Positions 55,769 through 64,000 of a stretch of DNA of 64,000 bases are shown piece by piece. Positions within the stretch are counted from its first letter, which is position 1. Every line of letters begins with the position of its first letter. Below the pieces are notes generated by a model. It was not told the origin of the DNA and did not search any database. It saw nothing but the letters and a program-made list of their open reading frames with translations. A program made the position numbers and the translations under genes. Origin of the DNA: Bradyrhizobium betae (lineage in GTDB: Bacteria; Pseudomonadota; Alphaproteobacteria; Rhizobiales; Xanthobacteraceae); assembly GCF_008932115.1 (NCBI RefSeq), contig NZ_CP044543.1, positions 620,001 through 684,000 on the forward strand, read 5' to 3'.

Positions 55769-56187
55769 GGGATTCGCGCCAGCGTCGCTAACCTAAGCTT
55801 TTGAGCGCGCGTCAATTTGTCCATTTTCCGATTGACGGCACGTGAAGCCGCTGGTTTGGTGCACCCGCCTTTGCTTGCCCGGCAGCAATAAGCCGGCCCG
55901 CCCCTCTGGCGGTCGCGGTCAAGACGGCAAGGCACGAGGGGAGGACTGACGCCGCAATCGCTTTCGGAAAACGATTCCCGCGGTCGCGTGCATTTTGCAC
56001 GCGGGTCGAGCGATGCGTGCTGAAGCCTCCCGTGAAGTCTGAAGCGCGATGAGATGTGATGAATCATCTCATCGCGCTTCAGGTTGTTGTTCGAGCCTGG
56101 TCTCTTCGGAAAGCCGCTTCGCAACTCGCGCTGGCGCGGCCCTCCGGGTCCGGATCACGCTCATGGCCGCGACGGAGAGAAAGTAAG
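55769..56187. other. Intergenic region with two stem-loops
   Basis: 419 bp between moaA and dctQ. It holds cgcgtgca/tgcacgcg (55985-56003, loop ttt) and the 18-bp inverted repeat at 56039-56082. No gene. The right part should hold the TRAP transporter promoter and ribosome site. Confidence 0.6.
56039..56082. repeat. Perfect 18-bp inverted repeat upstream of the TRAP genes
   Basis: ctgaagcgcgatgagatg is followed after 8 bases by its exact complement catctcatcgcgcttcag. No T-run follows. It lies about 105 bp before the dctQ start and may be an operator, a repeat element or a transcript-end hairpin. Confidence 0.6.
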
Positions 56188-56727
56188 ATGCGTCCCTTGC
56201 TGGCGGTGAGCAACGCCATCGACCTCCTCAACGAAAAGATCGGGTACGTCTGTAACCTGCTGGTGCTGCTGGCGTGTCTGGTCAGCGCGGTCAACGCCAT
56301 GATCCGCTATGCCTTCAGCAACTCCTCCAACGGCTGGCTGGAGCTTCAATGGTACATGTTCGCGATCCTGGTGATGTTCGGCGCGTCCTACACGTTCAAG
56401 CGCAACGAGCATGTGCGGGTCGAGATCTTCTATCTGACGCTCTCCGAGCGCGGCCAGCTCTGGCTCGACATGATCGGCACGCTCTGCTTCCTGATCCCCT
56501 CCTGCCTGCTGCTCGCCTATCTGTCGTGGCCGTTCTTCATGCAGGCCTATAGCGTCGGCGAGATGTCCGGCAATGCCGGCGGCCTGATCCGCTGGCCGAT
56601 CAAGTTCGTGATCCCCGCCGGCTTCGTCCTGCTGGCGCTCCAGGGTGTTTCCGAAGTCATCAAGCGTATCGCGGCTCTCAAGGGCTACGTCACGATCGAC
56701 GCCAAGTACGAGAGGCCGACCCAATGA
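56188..56727 (+). CDS. dctQ: TRAP transporter small permease (DctQ)
   Basis: About 179 aa, the four-helix small membrane subunit of a TRAP uptake system. Helices and the DctQ pattern WLELQWYMFAILVMFGASYTFKRNEHVRVEI are clear; a polar C-terminal ATIDAKYE follows. The ATG at 56188 has GGAGAGA upstream; the longer frame to 56056 begins inside the inverted repeat. Its end overlaps the dctM start as ATGA. Confidence 0.92.
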   Translation: MRPLLAVSNAIDLLNEKIGYVCNLLVLLACLVSAVNAMIRYAFSNSSNGWLELQWYMFAILVMFGASYTFKRNEHVRVEIFYLTLSERGQLWLDMIGTLCFLIPSCLLLAYLSWPFFMQAYSVGEMSGNAGGLIRWPIKFVIPAGFVLLALQGVSEVIKRIAALKGYVTIDAKYERPTQ

Positions 56728-58325
56728 TTACGCTGGAGATGATGCCGCCGTTGATGTTCGGCGGCCTGGTTCTGGCGATGCTGATCGGCTTCCCCGTCGC
56801 GTTCACGCTCGCGGCGGTCGGCCTCTCCTTCGGCTTCCTCGCCATCCATCTCGGATTCTTCGACCTCAACTTCCTCCAGGCGATCCCCGGACGCGTGTTC
56901 GGCAGCGTGCTCTCCAACGAGCTGCTGCTCGCGATTCCGTTCTTCACCTTCATGGGCGCGATATTGGAGAGATGCGGGCTCGCTGAGGACATGCTGGATT
57001 CGATGGGCCAGCTGTTCGGCCCGATCCGCGGCGGCCTCGGCTATTCCGTGATCATCGTCGGCTTCATTCTCGGCGCCATCACCGGCACGGTGGCGGCACA
57101 GGTCATCGCCATGGCGCTGATCTCGATGCCGATCATGATCCGCTACGGCTACAACATGCGCTACATCACCGGCGTGCTCGCGGCCTCCGGCACGATCACG
57201 CAGCTGGTGCCGCCTTCGCTGGTGCTGATCGTGCTCGCCGACCAGCTCGGCAAGTCGGTCGGCGACATGTATCTCGGCGCCTGGGGTCCCTCGGTGTTCC
57301 AGATCATGCTGTTCGCCGGCTACACCTTCATCCTCGGCCTGATCAAGCCGGACCACGTACCGCCGGTGCCGCTGGAAGCGCGCACGCTGAACGGCTGGGC
57401 GCTGTGGAAGAAGTGCCTGATGGGCATCATTCCCTCGGCCGTGCTGATCTTCGTCGTGCTCGGCACCATGATGATGGGCCTTGCGACCCCGACGGAAGCC
57501 GGCGCCATGGGCGCGGTCGGCGCCATCGTGCTCGCCGCGATCCATCACAAGGACTTCACCTCGAATGATCGCAGGGTCCTGATCATCGGCGTGATCGCCG
57601 CCGGCATCGGCACCATCGTCGCGATGCTGTTTACCGAGAACCTTGTGTTCAGGCTTTCGTTCGCGGTGTGCTATATCGCCGTGGCCTGGATCTGCATCCA
57701 GGCTGCCCGCATCCCCGACCTGCGCGACCTCATCAAGCAGGGCTACGAATCCACCATGCGCCTCACCTGCATGGTCACCTTCATCCTGATCGGCTCGACC
57801 TGCTTCTCGGTGGTGTTCCTGGGCGTCTCCGGCGGCGTCTGGCTCGAGCATCTGCTGACCTCGCTGCCCGGCGGCGTCTGGGGCTTCCTGATCTTCATCA
57901 ACCTGTTCATCTTCTTCCTGGCGTTCTTCCTCGACTTCTTCGAGATCGCCTTCATCATCCTGCCGATGATCGCGCCGATCGCGCAGAAGGTTCTCGCGCC
58001 GGTGGTGGGACCCGACGCGGCGCTGATCTGGTTCGGCGTGATGCTGTGCGTGAACATGCAGACCTCGTTCCTGCATCCGCCGTTCGGCTTTGCGCTGTTC
58101 TATTTGCGCGGCGTCGCGCCAAAGGAAGTGAAGAGCTCCGACATCTACTGGGGTGCGATCCCGTGGATCGGCCTGCAGATGATCATGGTGCTTCTCGTGA
58201 TCATCTTCCCGGTCACGGTGACGGGCCTGCTCGACAAGCCGCTGAACGTCGACCTCGACAAGGTCAAGATCGAGGTGCCGCAGATCGACCTGCCGCCGCT
58301 GGATCTGGGACCACCGCAGAAGTAA
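56724..58325 (+). CDS. dctM: TRAP transporter large permease (DctM)
   Basis: A 533-aa multi-pass permease. The mannitol/chloroaromatic-type DctM, longer than the common 430 aa because of an extra central segment (DRRVLIIGVIAAGIGTIV onward). Signature GAITGTVAAQVIAMALISMPIM and FLDFFEIAFIILPMIAPI. It works with DctQ and a periplasmic binding protein; one of the same family is at 63104-64000 but on the other strand. Solute unknown, probably an organic acid. Na+-driven by family precedent. Confidence 0.93.
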   Translation: MITLEMMPPLMFGGLVLAMLIGFPVAFTLAAVGLSFGFLAIHLGFFDLNFLQAIPGRVFGSVLSNELLLAIPFFTFMGAILERCGLAEDMLDSMGQLFGPIRGGLGYSVIIVGFILGAITGTVAAQVIAMALISMPIMIRYGYNMRYITGVLAASGTITQLVPPSLVLIVLADQLGKSVGDMYLGAWGPSVFQIMLFAGYTFILGLIKPDHVPPVPLEARTLNGWALWKKCLMGIIPSAVLIFVVLGTMMMGLATPTEAGAMGAVGAIVLAAIHHKDFTSNDRRVLIIGVIAAGIGTIVAMLFTENLVFRLSFAVCYIAVAWICIQAARIPDLRDLIKQGYESTMRLTCMVTFILIGSTCFSVVFLGVSGGVWLEHLLTSLPGGVWGFLIFINLFIFFLAFFLDFFEIAFIILPMIAPIAQKVLAPVVGPDAALIWFGVMLCVNMQTSFLHPPFGFALFYLRGVAPKEVKSSDIYWGAIPWIGLQMIMVLLVIIFPVTVTGLLDKPLNVDLDKVKIEVPQIDLPPLDLGPPQK

Positions 58326-58358
58326 CGGACGGTGTAGCAGCGATCGCTGACACTTCTT

Positions 58359-58558
58359 CCCTTCTCCCCTTGCGGGAGAAGGTGGCGCGAAGCGCCGGAT
58401 GAGGGGTATACCTCCGCGCGTTCGATTGAGAGTTGGACTCGCGGATAGAACCCCTCACCCGTCTCGCCGCTATCGCCATAGCCGATGCAAAGCATCGGCG
58501 TTATCAGGACGGCGGCCGAGGGCCGCCTATGCCACCCTCTCCCGCAAGGGGAGAGGGC
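58359..58558. repeat. Dispersed palindromic repeat, copy B
   Basis: Same design as 22372-22522: cccttctccccttgcgggag, then ggatgaggggt, the inverted acccctcacccg and ccctctcccgcaaggggagag at the end. This copy has a ~50-bp extra insert (around 58473-58535). Its right end enters the 3' end of the kinase gene and encodes that protein's last ~18 residues. Confidence 0.85.
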
Positions 58559-59943
58559 GCAGCGTCAGTGCCGCGCGAATTCTTCCCCGCGACGTTGACC
58601 TTCTCCGCCAGCCGAAACCGCAGCGTGAACTCCGCGCCGCCGCCCGGCAAATTCTCCACGGCCACCGTGGCGGCGTGATCGTCCGCGACACCGCGCACGA
58701 TCGACAGCCCCAGGCCCGCGCCGTCGCTACGCTGACGGTCGGCGCGCCAGAAGCGCTGGAAGATCAGGTCGCGCTCGGCCTCCGCGATGCCGGGACCGCA
58801 ATCGCGCACCCGCACCGAACCGTCGTCACTCACCTCGATATCGACGGAAGTGTCCTTTGCGGTGAACTTGATGGCGTTTTCGGCGAGGTTGAAGATCGCG
58901 CGCTGGAGCATCTCGGAATTGCCATGGATCAACACCGGCTCGTCCGTGCCCTTCAGCGCGATGTCCTTGTGCTGCGCGATCGCCAACGGCGCGATCGCGG
59001 CGACCACCTCGGCGCAGACGGCGCGCAAATCCGCGGTCTCGCCGGGATCGAGCACCAGGGTGTCGAGCTCGGCGATCTCCAGCAGCTGCGCGACGATGCG
59101 GCTCATGCCTTCGATGTCGTCATGCAGCGCCTGCCGCGCGGCGGTGTCATGCAGCGTTTCGATCCGTGTCCGCAGGATCGCAAGCGGCGTGCGCAATTGA
59201 TGCGCGGCGTCGGCCGTGAACTGGCGTTGCACGCGAAAGCCGCCTTCGAGCCGGTCGAGCGCCTGGTTGACGGCGGTGACCAGCGGCATGATCTCGCGCG
59301 GGATCTGCCGGGTCGGCAGGCGGATGTCGGTGCGCGCCGGCCCGATATTGCTGGCTTCCTCGGACGCCTTCCACAACGGCGCGAGCGCGCGGCGGAAGAT
59401 GATGATGTCGATGGCGAGCAGGATCAGCAGGATCGGAATGGTGATCCACCCCACCCGCCGGAAGAAGTTCGAGATGATGTCGTCGATGATGACGTCGCGA
59501 TGCGCCAGATCCTCGGCGACGCGGATACGCACGATCTTGCCGTCGATGATGCGCGTGACGCCGGCGCCGGAAATCGTCTCGGACAATGGCGGCGCCTGTG
59601 CCGCCGCGGCTCCCGTCTTGCGGCGCGACGAGAACAGCAATCGGCCGTCGGCATCGCGGATGTCGTAGAGATAGCGGCCATAGGCTTCGGAATAGAGGCC
59701 GCGAAGGCTGTCCGGCAGATTGAACGTCAGCAGGCCGTCCGGCGCCGCGACGATGCGCTCGGCCAGCACTTCGGCCTGCGCCCGCATGGCCTTGCGGTGC
59801 AGCTGGTCGACCTCGGAATTGAGCAGCCAGAACAGCACCAGCGGCAGGAAGATCGCGACCACCGCGACCGCCACGATGTGCATGAACACGATGCGCGAGA
59901 TCAGCGATTTGAACGTCGGCCTGACGAACGCTCCGCCGGCCAC
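58504..59943 (-). CDS. TctE-like sensor histidine kinase
   Basis: A 479-aa kinase. N-terminal transmembrane helix, a ~100-aa periplasmic sensor, a second helix (ITIPILLILLAIDIIIF), a HAMP-like region, phospho-His in FTADAAHQLRTPL, and a HATPase with NLAENAIKFT, RDCGPGIAE and GAGLGLSIV. It resembles the TctE/2CSK_N group that senses tricarboxylates for TRAP/TctCBA-type transporters. The last ~18 residues, after GTDAAP, are encoded by the dispersed repeat and are not part of the kinase domain. Lies 1 bp after the regulator stop. Confidence 0.93.
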   Translation of the reverse strand: MAGGAFVRPTFKSLISRIVFMHIVAVAVVAIFLPLVLFWLLNSEVDQLHRKAMRAQAEVLAERIVAAPDGLLTFNLPDSLRGLYSEAYGRYLYDIRDADGRLLFSSRRKTGAAAAQAPPLSETISGAGVTRIIDGKIVRIRVAEDLAHRDVIIDDIISNFFRRVGWITIPILLILLAIDIIIFRRALAPLWKASEEASNIGPARTDIRLPTRQIPREIMPLVTAVNQALDRLEGGFRVQRQFTADAAHQLRTPLAILRTRIETLHDTAARQALHDDIEGMSRIVAQLLEIAELDTLVLDPGETADLRAVCAEVVAAIAPLAIAQHKDIALKGTDEPVLIHGNSEMLQRAIFNLAENAIKFTAKDTSVDIEVSDDGSVRVRDCGPGIAEAERDLIFQRFWRADRQRSDGAGLGLSIVRGVADDHAATVAVENLPGGGAEFTLRFRLAEKVNVAGKNSRGTDAAPSPLAGEGGIGGPRPPS

Positions 59944-59944
59944 G

Positions 59945-60619
59945 TTATTTCTCCTCGGCCATGAGATAGCCGACGCCGCGGATGGTGTGGATCACGACCT
60001 TGGCGCCGTGTTCAGCGAGCTGCTTGCGCAGCCGTGAGACGTAGACCTCGACCGCGTTGGAGGCGACCTCGCCTTCGAGCCCGAAGATGTGGTCCTCGAC
60101 GTTCTTCTTCGGCACCACCCGCCCCTGCCGGCGCAGCAGGATCTCCAGCACCGAGGTCTCGCGCGCGGAGATGATCCGCGGCTGGTCGTCGACGAATATC
60201 TGGCGGCTCTCGGTGTCGTAGACGAGGTTGGCGAGGCGCAGCGAACGGCCGAGCAACTGACCGGGACGGCGCAGGATCGCCTCCAGCCGGGCCACCAGCT
60301 CCTCCATCGCGAACGGCTTGGCAAGATAGTCGTCGGCGCCGCTGCGCAGGCCGGTGACGCGGTCCTGCAAGCCGCCGCGCGCGGTCAGCACCAGCACCGG
60401 CAGTGGCTCCATCTGCCGGCGCAATTCGCGCAGCACCGACAGGCCGTCGCCGTCGGGCAGGCCGAGGTCGAGGATCATCGCGGCATAGCTGACGCTGCTG
60501 ACCGCCTCGCGCGCCTCGGCGGCGCTGCCGACGATGTCGCTCTCATACCCCGCCGTCGCCAGCCCGGCGGCGACCAGCCGCGACAGTTCGGCATTGTCCT
60601 CGACGATCAGAAGACGCAT
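59945..60619 (-). CDS. TctD-like OmpR-family response regulator
   Basis: About 224 aa: receiver with LLIVEDN, phospho-Asp in ILDLGLPDGDG and Lys in YLAKPF, then a winged-helix effector (AVEVYVSRLRKQLAEHG). The ATG at 60619 gives the normal MRLLIVEDN start; the frame extends to 60757 with nothing conserved. Partner of the TctE-like kinase. With a TRAP transporter on both sides, control of organic-acid uptake is likely. The promoter lies in the 215 bp shared with the TetR gene. Confidence 0.92.
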   Translation of the reverse strand: MRLLIVEDNAELSRLVAAGLATAGYESDIVGSAAEAREAVSSVSYAAMILDLGLPDGDGLSVLRELRRQMEPLPVLVLTARGGLQDRVTGLRSGADDYLAKPFAMEELVARLEAILRRPGQLLGRSLRLANLVYDTESRQIFVDDQPRIISARETSVLEILLRRQGRVVPKKNVEDHIFGLEGEVASNAVEVYVSRLRKQLAEHGAKVVIHTIRGVGYLMAEEK

Positions 60620-60801
60620 CGCATTCCCGCCGGATGTTCCGGTGCAATCGCGGCTCGCGCCGCATCGCTGATCTCTTCCATCATTCGCGCAGTTTCGGCC
60701 AGCAAAAAGGCGGGGCTTGCCGGCCTTTTGGTGCGCTGTCAGGTTCGTGTAAGCCACTCAGGCGAGTGCGCACAAGTCTTACCGCAAAATCGCCAGCTTG
60801 C

Positions 60802-60829
60802 GATATATAGACCATACGGTCTATATATC
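60802..60829. promoter_or_regulatory. TetR operator, 12-bp perfect arms
   Basis: Arms gatatatagacc and ggtctatatatc are exact complements with a 4-base atac spacer. It lies 4 bp before the ATG of the TetR gene, between likely -10 and the start, so binding would shut off the gene itself. Confidence 0.85.
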
Positions 60830-60833
60830 AGGA

Positions 60834-61448
60834 ATGCGCAATCAGACCCCAGTGCAGTCGCCCCGTGGCCGCCCCCGGAGTTTCGACCTGGACGTCGCGG
60901 TCGAACGCGCGATGGACGTGTTCTGGTCGCGCGGCTATCACGCCACGGCGCTCCCCGATCTGCTGCGCGCGACCAGGCTCTCGCGCGGCAGTCTTTACGC
61001 CGCGTTCGGCGACAAGCACTCGCTGTTCCTGCGTGCGCTGGATCGCTACATTGCCGACGCCCTGACCCGGATCGACACCGAACTCGCCCCCGACAGGTGG
61101 CCGGTCGACGGCCTGCGGGCCTTCCTTGCCGGCTACGTCGACCGCACCAGCGGTGCCAATGGCCGGCGCGGATGCCTGCTCGTGGCCACAGCCATGGAAC
61201 TGGCCGGCCAGGATGCCGAGGTTGGCCGTCGCATCGCGAGCTTCTTCAAGGCGCTGGAGACCAGGCTGGCGGCTGCCTTGTCCCGCGCGAAGGCGGCGGG
61301 CCTGCTGGCCGATGGTGTCGAGCCCTCGAGTGCCGCCCGAATTCTGGTCTGTTTCGTTGAGGGGATGCGCGTGGTCGGAAAGACGGCGCCGGCACGGACG
61401 ACGTCGAAGGCCACCGCTGACGCTCTTCTCGATCGCTTCATCAAGTGA
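60834..61448 (+). CDS. TetR-family transcriptional repressor
   Basis: About 204 aa. The N-terminal TetR helix-turn-helix is RAMDVFWSRGYHATALPDLLRATRLSRGSLYAAFGDK; the following helices form the ligand-binding core. The ATG at 60834 is preferred over the TTG at 60798 because the palindrome 60802-60829 is then upstream of the gene. A close relative of AcrR/NemR-type exporters' repressors by position. The EamA-type exporter gene follows 88 bp downstream and shares a half-site motif. Confidence 0.93.
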   Translation: MRNQTPVQSPRGRPRSFDLDVAVERAMDVFWSRGYHATALPDLLRATRLSRGSLYAAFGDKHSLFLRALDRYIADALTRIDTELAPDRWPVDGLRAFLAGYVDRTSGANGRRGCLLVATAMELAGQDAEVGRRIASFFKALETRLAAALSRAKAAGLLADGVEPSSAARILVCFVEGMRVVGKTAPARTTSKATADALLDRFIK

Positions 61449-61507
61449 GCAACCCAATCATATGAACGATCATGCCGCGCCTTCCGCCATCAGTGCATCT
61501 ATATCTG

Positions 61508-61519
61508 GACCGAGCGGTC
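61508..61519. promoter_or_regulatory. Second TetR half-site pair upstream of the EamA gene
   Basis: GACC-gagc-GGTC repeats the core GACC-N4-GGTC of the operator at 60802-60829, and the right half continues with GGTCT as in that site. It lies 17 bp upstream of the exporter start at 61537, so the same repressor probably controls the exporter. Confidence 0.6.
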
Positions 61520-61536
61520 TCGAAATTAGGAATGCC

Positions 61537-62397
61537 ATGTCGGCTCTCCAGGTCGTCTGCGCCGTCGCCGTTCCCCTGCTCTGGGGCTACCAGTTCGTGG
61601 CGATCAAGGTGGGCGTCACGGAGTTTCCGCCGCTGTTCTTCCTCGCGCTGCGCTTCCTCGCCATCGCGCTGCTGCTCGTTCCGTTCGTCAAGAGGCCCAC
61701 GCGCCGACAGCTTGGCCCCATTGCCGCTATTTCGCTTTTCCTTGGCGGACTGAACTTCGGGCTGTTCTATGTCGGCCTTGGCCTCGGCTCGGGAAGCATG
61801 TCGGCCGTCGCATATCAGCTCGCCACGCCCTTCACCGTCCTGTTGGCCTGGCCGCTGCTCGCGGAGAGACCGTCCCTCATCACGTCGGCCGGCGTGGTAC
61901 TCGCATTCGTCGGCGTGGTCGTGCTGGCAGCGCAGCCCGGCCTGTCGGCAAACCCGCTGCCGCTGCTACTCGTGGTCGGGGCAGCCTTCGCTTTCGCGGT
62001 GTCCAACGTCCTGGCCAAACGTTACGGCCCTTTCGATCCGCTGATGTTGATGGGGTGGTCGTCGCTGTTCACGGTGCCGCAGGTCATGGTGATGTCGCTG
62101 CTGCTCGAACACGGACAGTTGGCGAGCCTTGCCACCGCGGATGAAAATGGTTGGCTCGCCCTCGCCTACACGATTTTCATCGGCGGAATCGTCGGCTTTG
62201 GCCTCTGGTTCTGGCTGATCGCCCGCTGCTCGATGGGCCGCGTCGCCCCCTTCGGCCTGCTGCTGCCGGTGTTCGCCCTGATGTCGAGCGTGCTGTTCCT
62301 TGGCGAGCGTGTGACCCCGAGATTGATCGCCGGCGGGCTGCTCGCGATCTCCGGCGTTGCCATTACACAAATCCGACCGAGCGCGCGGCCACGCTGA
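61537..62397 (+). CDS. EamA-family (DMT) transporter
   Basis: A ~286-aa ten-helix exporter of the drug/metabolite transporter superfamily, with two EamA halves (LLWGYQFVAIKVGV in the first; FGLWFWLIARCSMGRVAPFGLLLPVF in the second). The ATG at 61537 (MSALQVV) has AGGA five bases upstream and a usual family N terminus; the ATG at 61462 adds ~25 polar residues lacking support and would place the operator inside the gene. Probably exports an amino acid or a toxic metabolite sensed by the TetR protein. Confidence 0.91.
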   Translation: MSALQVVCAVAVPLLWGYQFVAIKVGVTEFPPLFFLALRFLAIALLLVPFVKRPTRRQLGPIAAISLFLGGLNFGLFYVGLGLGSGSMSAVAYQLATPFTVLLAWPLLAERPSLITSAGVVLAFVGVVVLAAQPGLSANPLPLLLVVGAAFAFAVSNVLAKRYGPFDPLMLMGWSSLFTVPQVMVMSLLLEHGQLASLATADENGWLALAYTIFIGGIVGFGLWFWLIARCSMGRVAPFGLLLPVFALMSSVLFLGERVTPRLIAGGLLAISGVAITQIRPSARPR

Positions 62398-62401
62398 ACG
62401 C

Positions 62402-62758
62402 CTACAGTCCCTCTGAGCTGGTGCCCTGCCGCTGATAAGCCACCCTGAGTTCAGCCAACTGATCGCTTGTTGCTCCCTGCTCGGCGTTGGCGCGGCTTGC
62501 AGGCAAGTCCATGTAAGCGATCGGCTGCTCGAACTGGCTCGCCGTGAAGTCGTACCTTTCGCCTCCGATCCGATTGTAGAAATGATCGCCGGCCGGCAGG
62601 GGCGTCTTCAGCAGCTCGCCGCCGAAGAGGTCGTGGATCAGCAGCGCGGTGACGTTGCATTGCCCGGCCGCGGGGTTGCCCGCCGTCCATTGGCTGGCCG
62701 TCGACAGCGACCACGCCTTGCGTAGCGCGCGTTGAATATCATCGGGATCGAAGCGCAT
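62402..62758 (-). CDS. YunG-like small protein
   Basis: A 118-aa protein of the YunG type. Conserved features are W-S-x3-S-x2-W-T (WSLSTASQWT), NPAAGQCNVTALLIHDLFGGELL, and HFYNRIGGERYDFTASQF. The Cys-Asn and His/Asp residues are spread like those of a small hydrolase-like fold, but no activity is known. Its stop is 5 bp from the convergent EamA gene stop. Confidence 0.78.
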   Translation of the reverse strand: MRFDPDDIQRALRKAWSLSTASQWTAGNPAAGQCNVTALLIHDLFGGELLKTPLPAGDHFYNRIGGERYDFTASQFEQPIAYMDLPASRANAEQGATSDQLAELRVAYQRQGTSSEGL

Positions 62759-63103
62759 CGTCAGCTCCCAACGGATCCGCGTCGAGAATCAAATTTCGGA
62801 TTATTCGATTTTTGCTTTATGCCATTGTTTTGCCCGACGTGTCAAACGGGTCCGTTGCGCGGCTGAGCGCAACTCCATCCGCGTGTCATTGCGAGCGGTG
62901 TAGAAGCGGACGCGCGCCTTCCTGCAAATTTACCCGGTAAGTCAAACTGTTGTCGGCCGCTATCGAGCCATTTTCCCGCACCCCGCGTCTACTGTGCATG
63001 GGGTTGTTTTGCGGACTTTGAGTACGCACATGCGCCGCCAAAGAAAAAGCCCGGCCTCGCGAACGCGGCCGGGCTCATTCATGTTGCGACGTTCATCGAA
63101 GGA
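62759..63103. other. Intergenic region with repeat relic
   Basis: 345 bp upstream of the YunG-like gene and downstream of the binding-protein gene. Near 62884 gtcattgcgagcg matches one end of the repeat at 16755, the other half being absent. No gene seen; AT-rich at the left part. Confidence 0.55.
63044..63075 (-). terminator. Intrinsic terminator of the TRAP binding-protein gene
   Basis: agcccggcc and ggccgggct make a 9-bp stem with a 10-base loop. Read on the minus strand it ends in a run of T (aaaaa on the plus strand), 28 bp after the binding-protein stop. Confidence 0.88.

Positions 63104-64000
<897 letters not shown>

Overview
The window is chromosomal DNA of a high-GC alphaproteobacterium, most likely Bradyrhizobium or a close relative. 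This rests on the overall character of the proteins (class II DAHP synthase, DUF2865 and DUF2059 secreted proteins, paired kup genes, an Atm1-type exporter), on GTG/TTG starts, and on the palindromic intergenic repeats typical of that group. No rRNA, tRNA, CRISPR array, phage or complete insertion sequence was found. Most of the window is housekeeping and regulatory DNA with short accessory patches.

Region 1 (1-5.1 kb) is a compact natural-product locus: a partial cytochrome P450 converging on an MbtH protein plus a single-module C-A-T-TE non-ribosomal peptide synthetase. Region 2 (5.2-26.1 kb) is mainly on the minus strand. It holds two kup potassium transporters, motAB, an RraA-like protein, psd-pssA, an Atm1-like ABC exporter, a translationally overlapping chain cysS / 37-aa membrane peptide / GNAT / cimA, two secreted proteins, and aroG(II)-dgkA-nadE. 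A LOG-family gene lies on the plus strand.

Region 3 (26.3-31.7 kb) has an alpha/beta hydrolase and a two-component system divergent from two DUF347 membrane proteins that flank a small secreted protein. The divergent promoter region carries two pairs of 11-bp-spaced direct repeats that look like response-regulator sites. Region 4 (31.9-37.8 kb) is rich in regulators: an aldehyde dehydrogenase opposite a ModE-HTH/periplasmic-binding-like regulator with a 14-bp palindrome between them, a lone ModE-type HTH protein, a LysR gene without an ordinary start codon, and a TTG-start AraC regulator. Region 5 (37.8-42.7 kb) holds a TerB-like/TerC/YqhA membrane operon in which terC is frameshifted, a dispersed repeat, a MOSC-ferredoxin reductase-ferredoxin fusion, and a redoxin-like gene broken by one in-frame stop.

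Region 6 (42.7-50.4 kb) has nhaA, a glutamine amidotransferase/GCS2-ligase pair resembling EgtC/EgtA, a bicupin-like gene overlapping a 43-aa ORF, stress-type small proteins, a hydrolase remnant and a DnaJ-type zinc-finger protein. Region 7 (50.4-55.8 kb) is housekeeping: gor, a DUF2059 protein, rpiA, gph, a lipoprotein and moaA. Region 8 (56.2-64 kb) is a TRAP transporter split into dctQM and a distant binding-protein gene running off the window. Between them lie a TctDE-like two-component system and a TetR/EamA pair with two matching operator-like inverted repeats.

The observations most worth following are the MbtH/NRPS/P450 locus, the DUF347-secreted protein-two-component locus, the TetR-EamA operators, the amidotransferase-ligase pair, and the three apparently broken or startless genes (terC, the redoxin-like gene, lysR).
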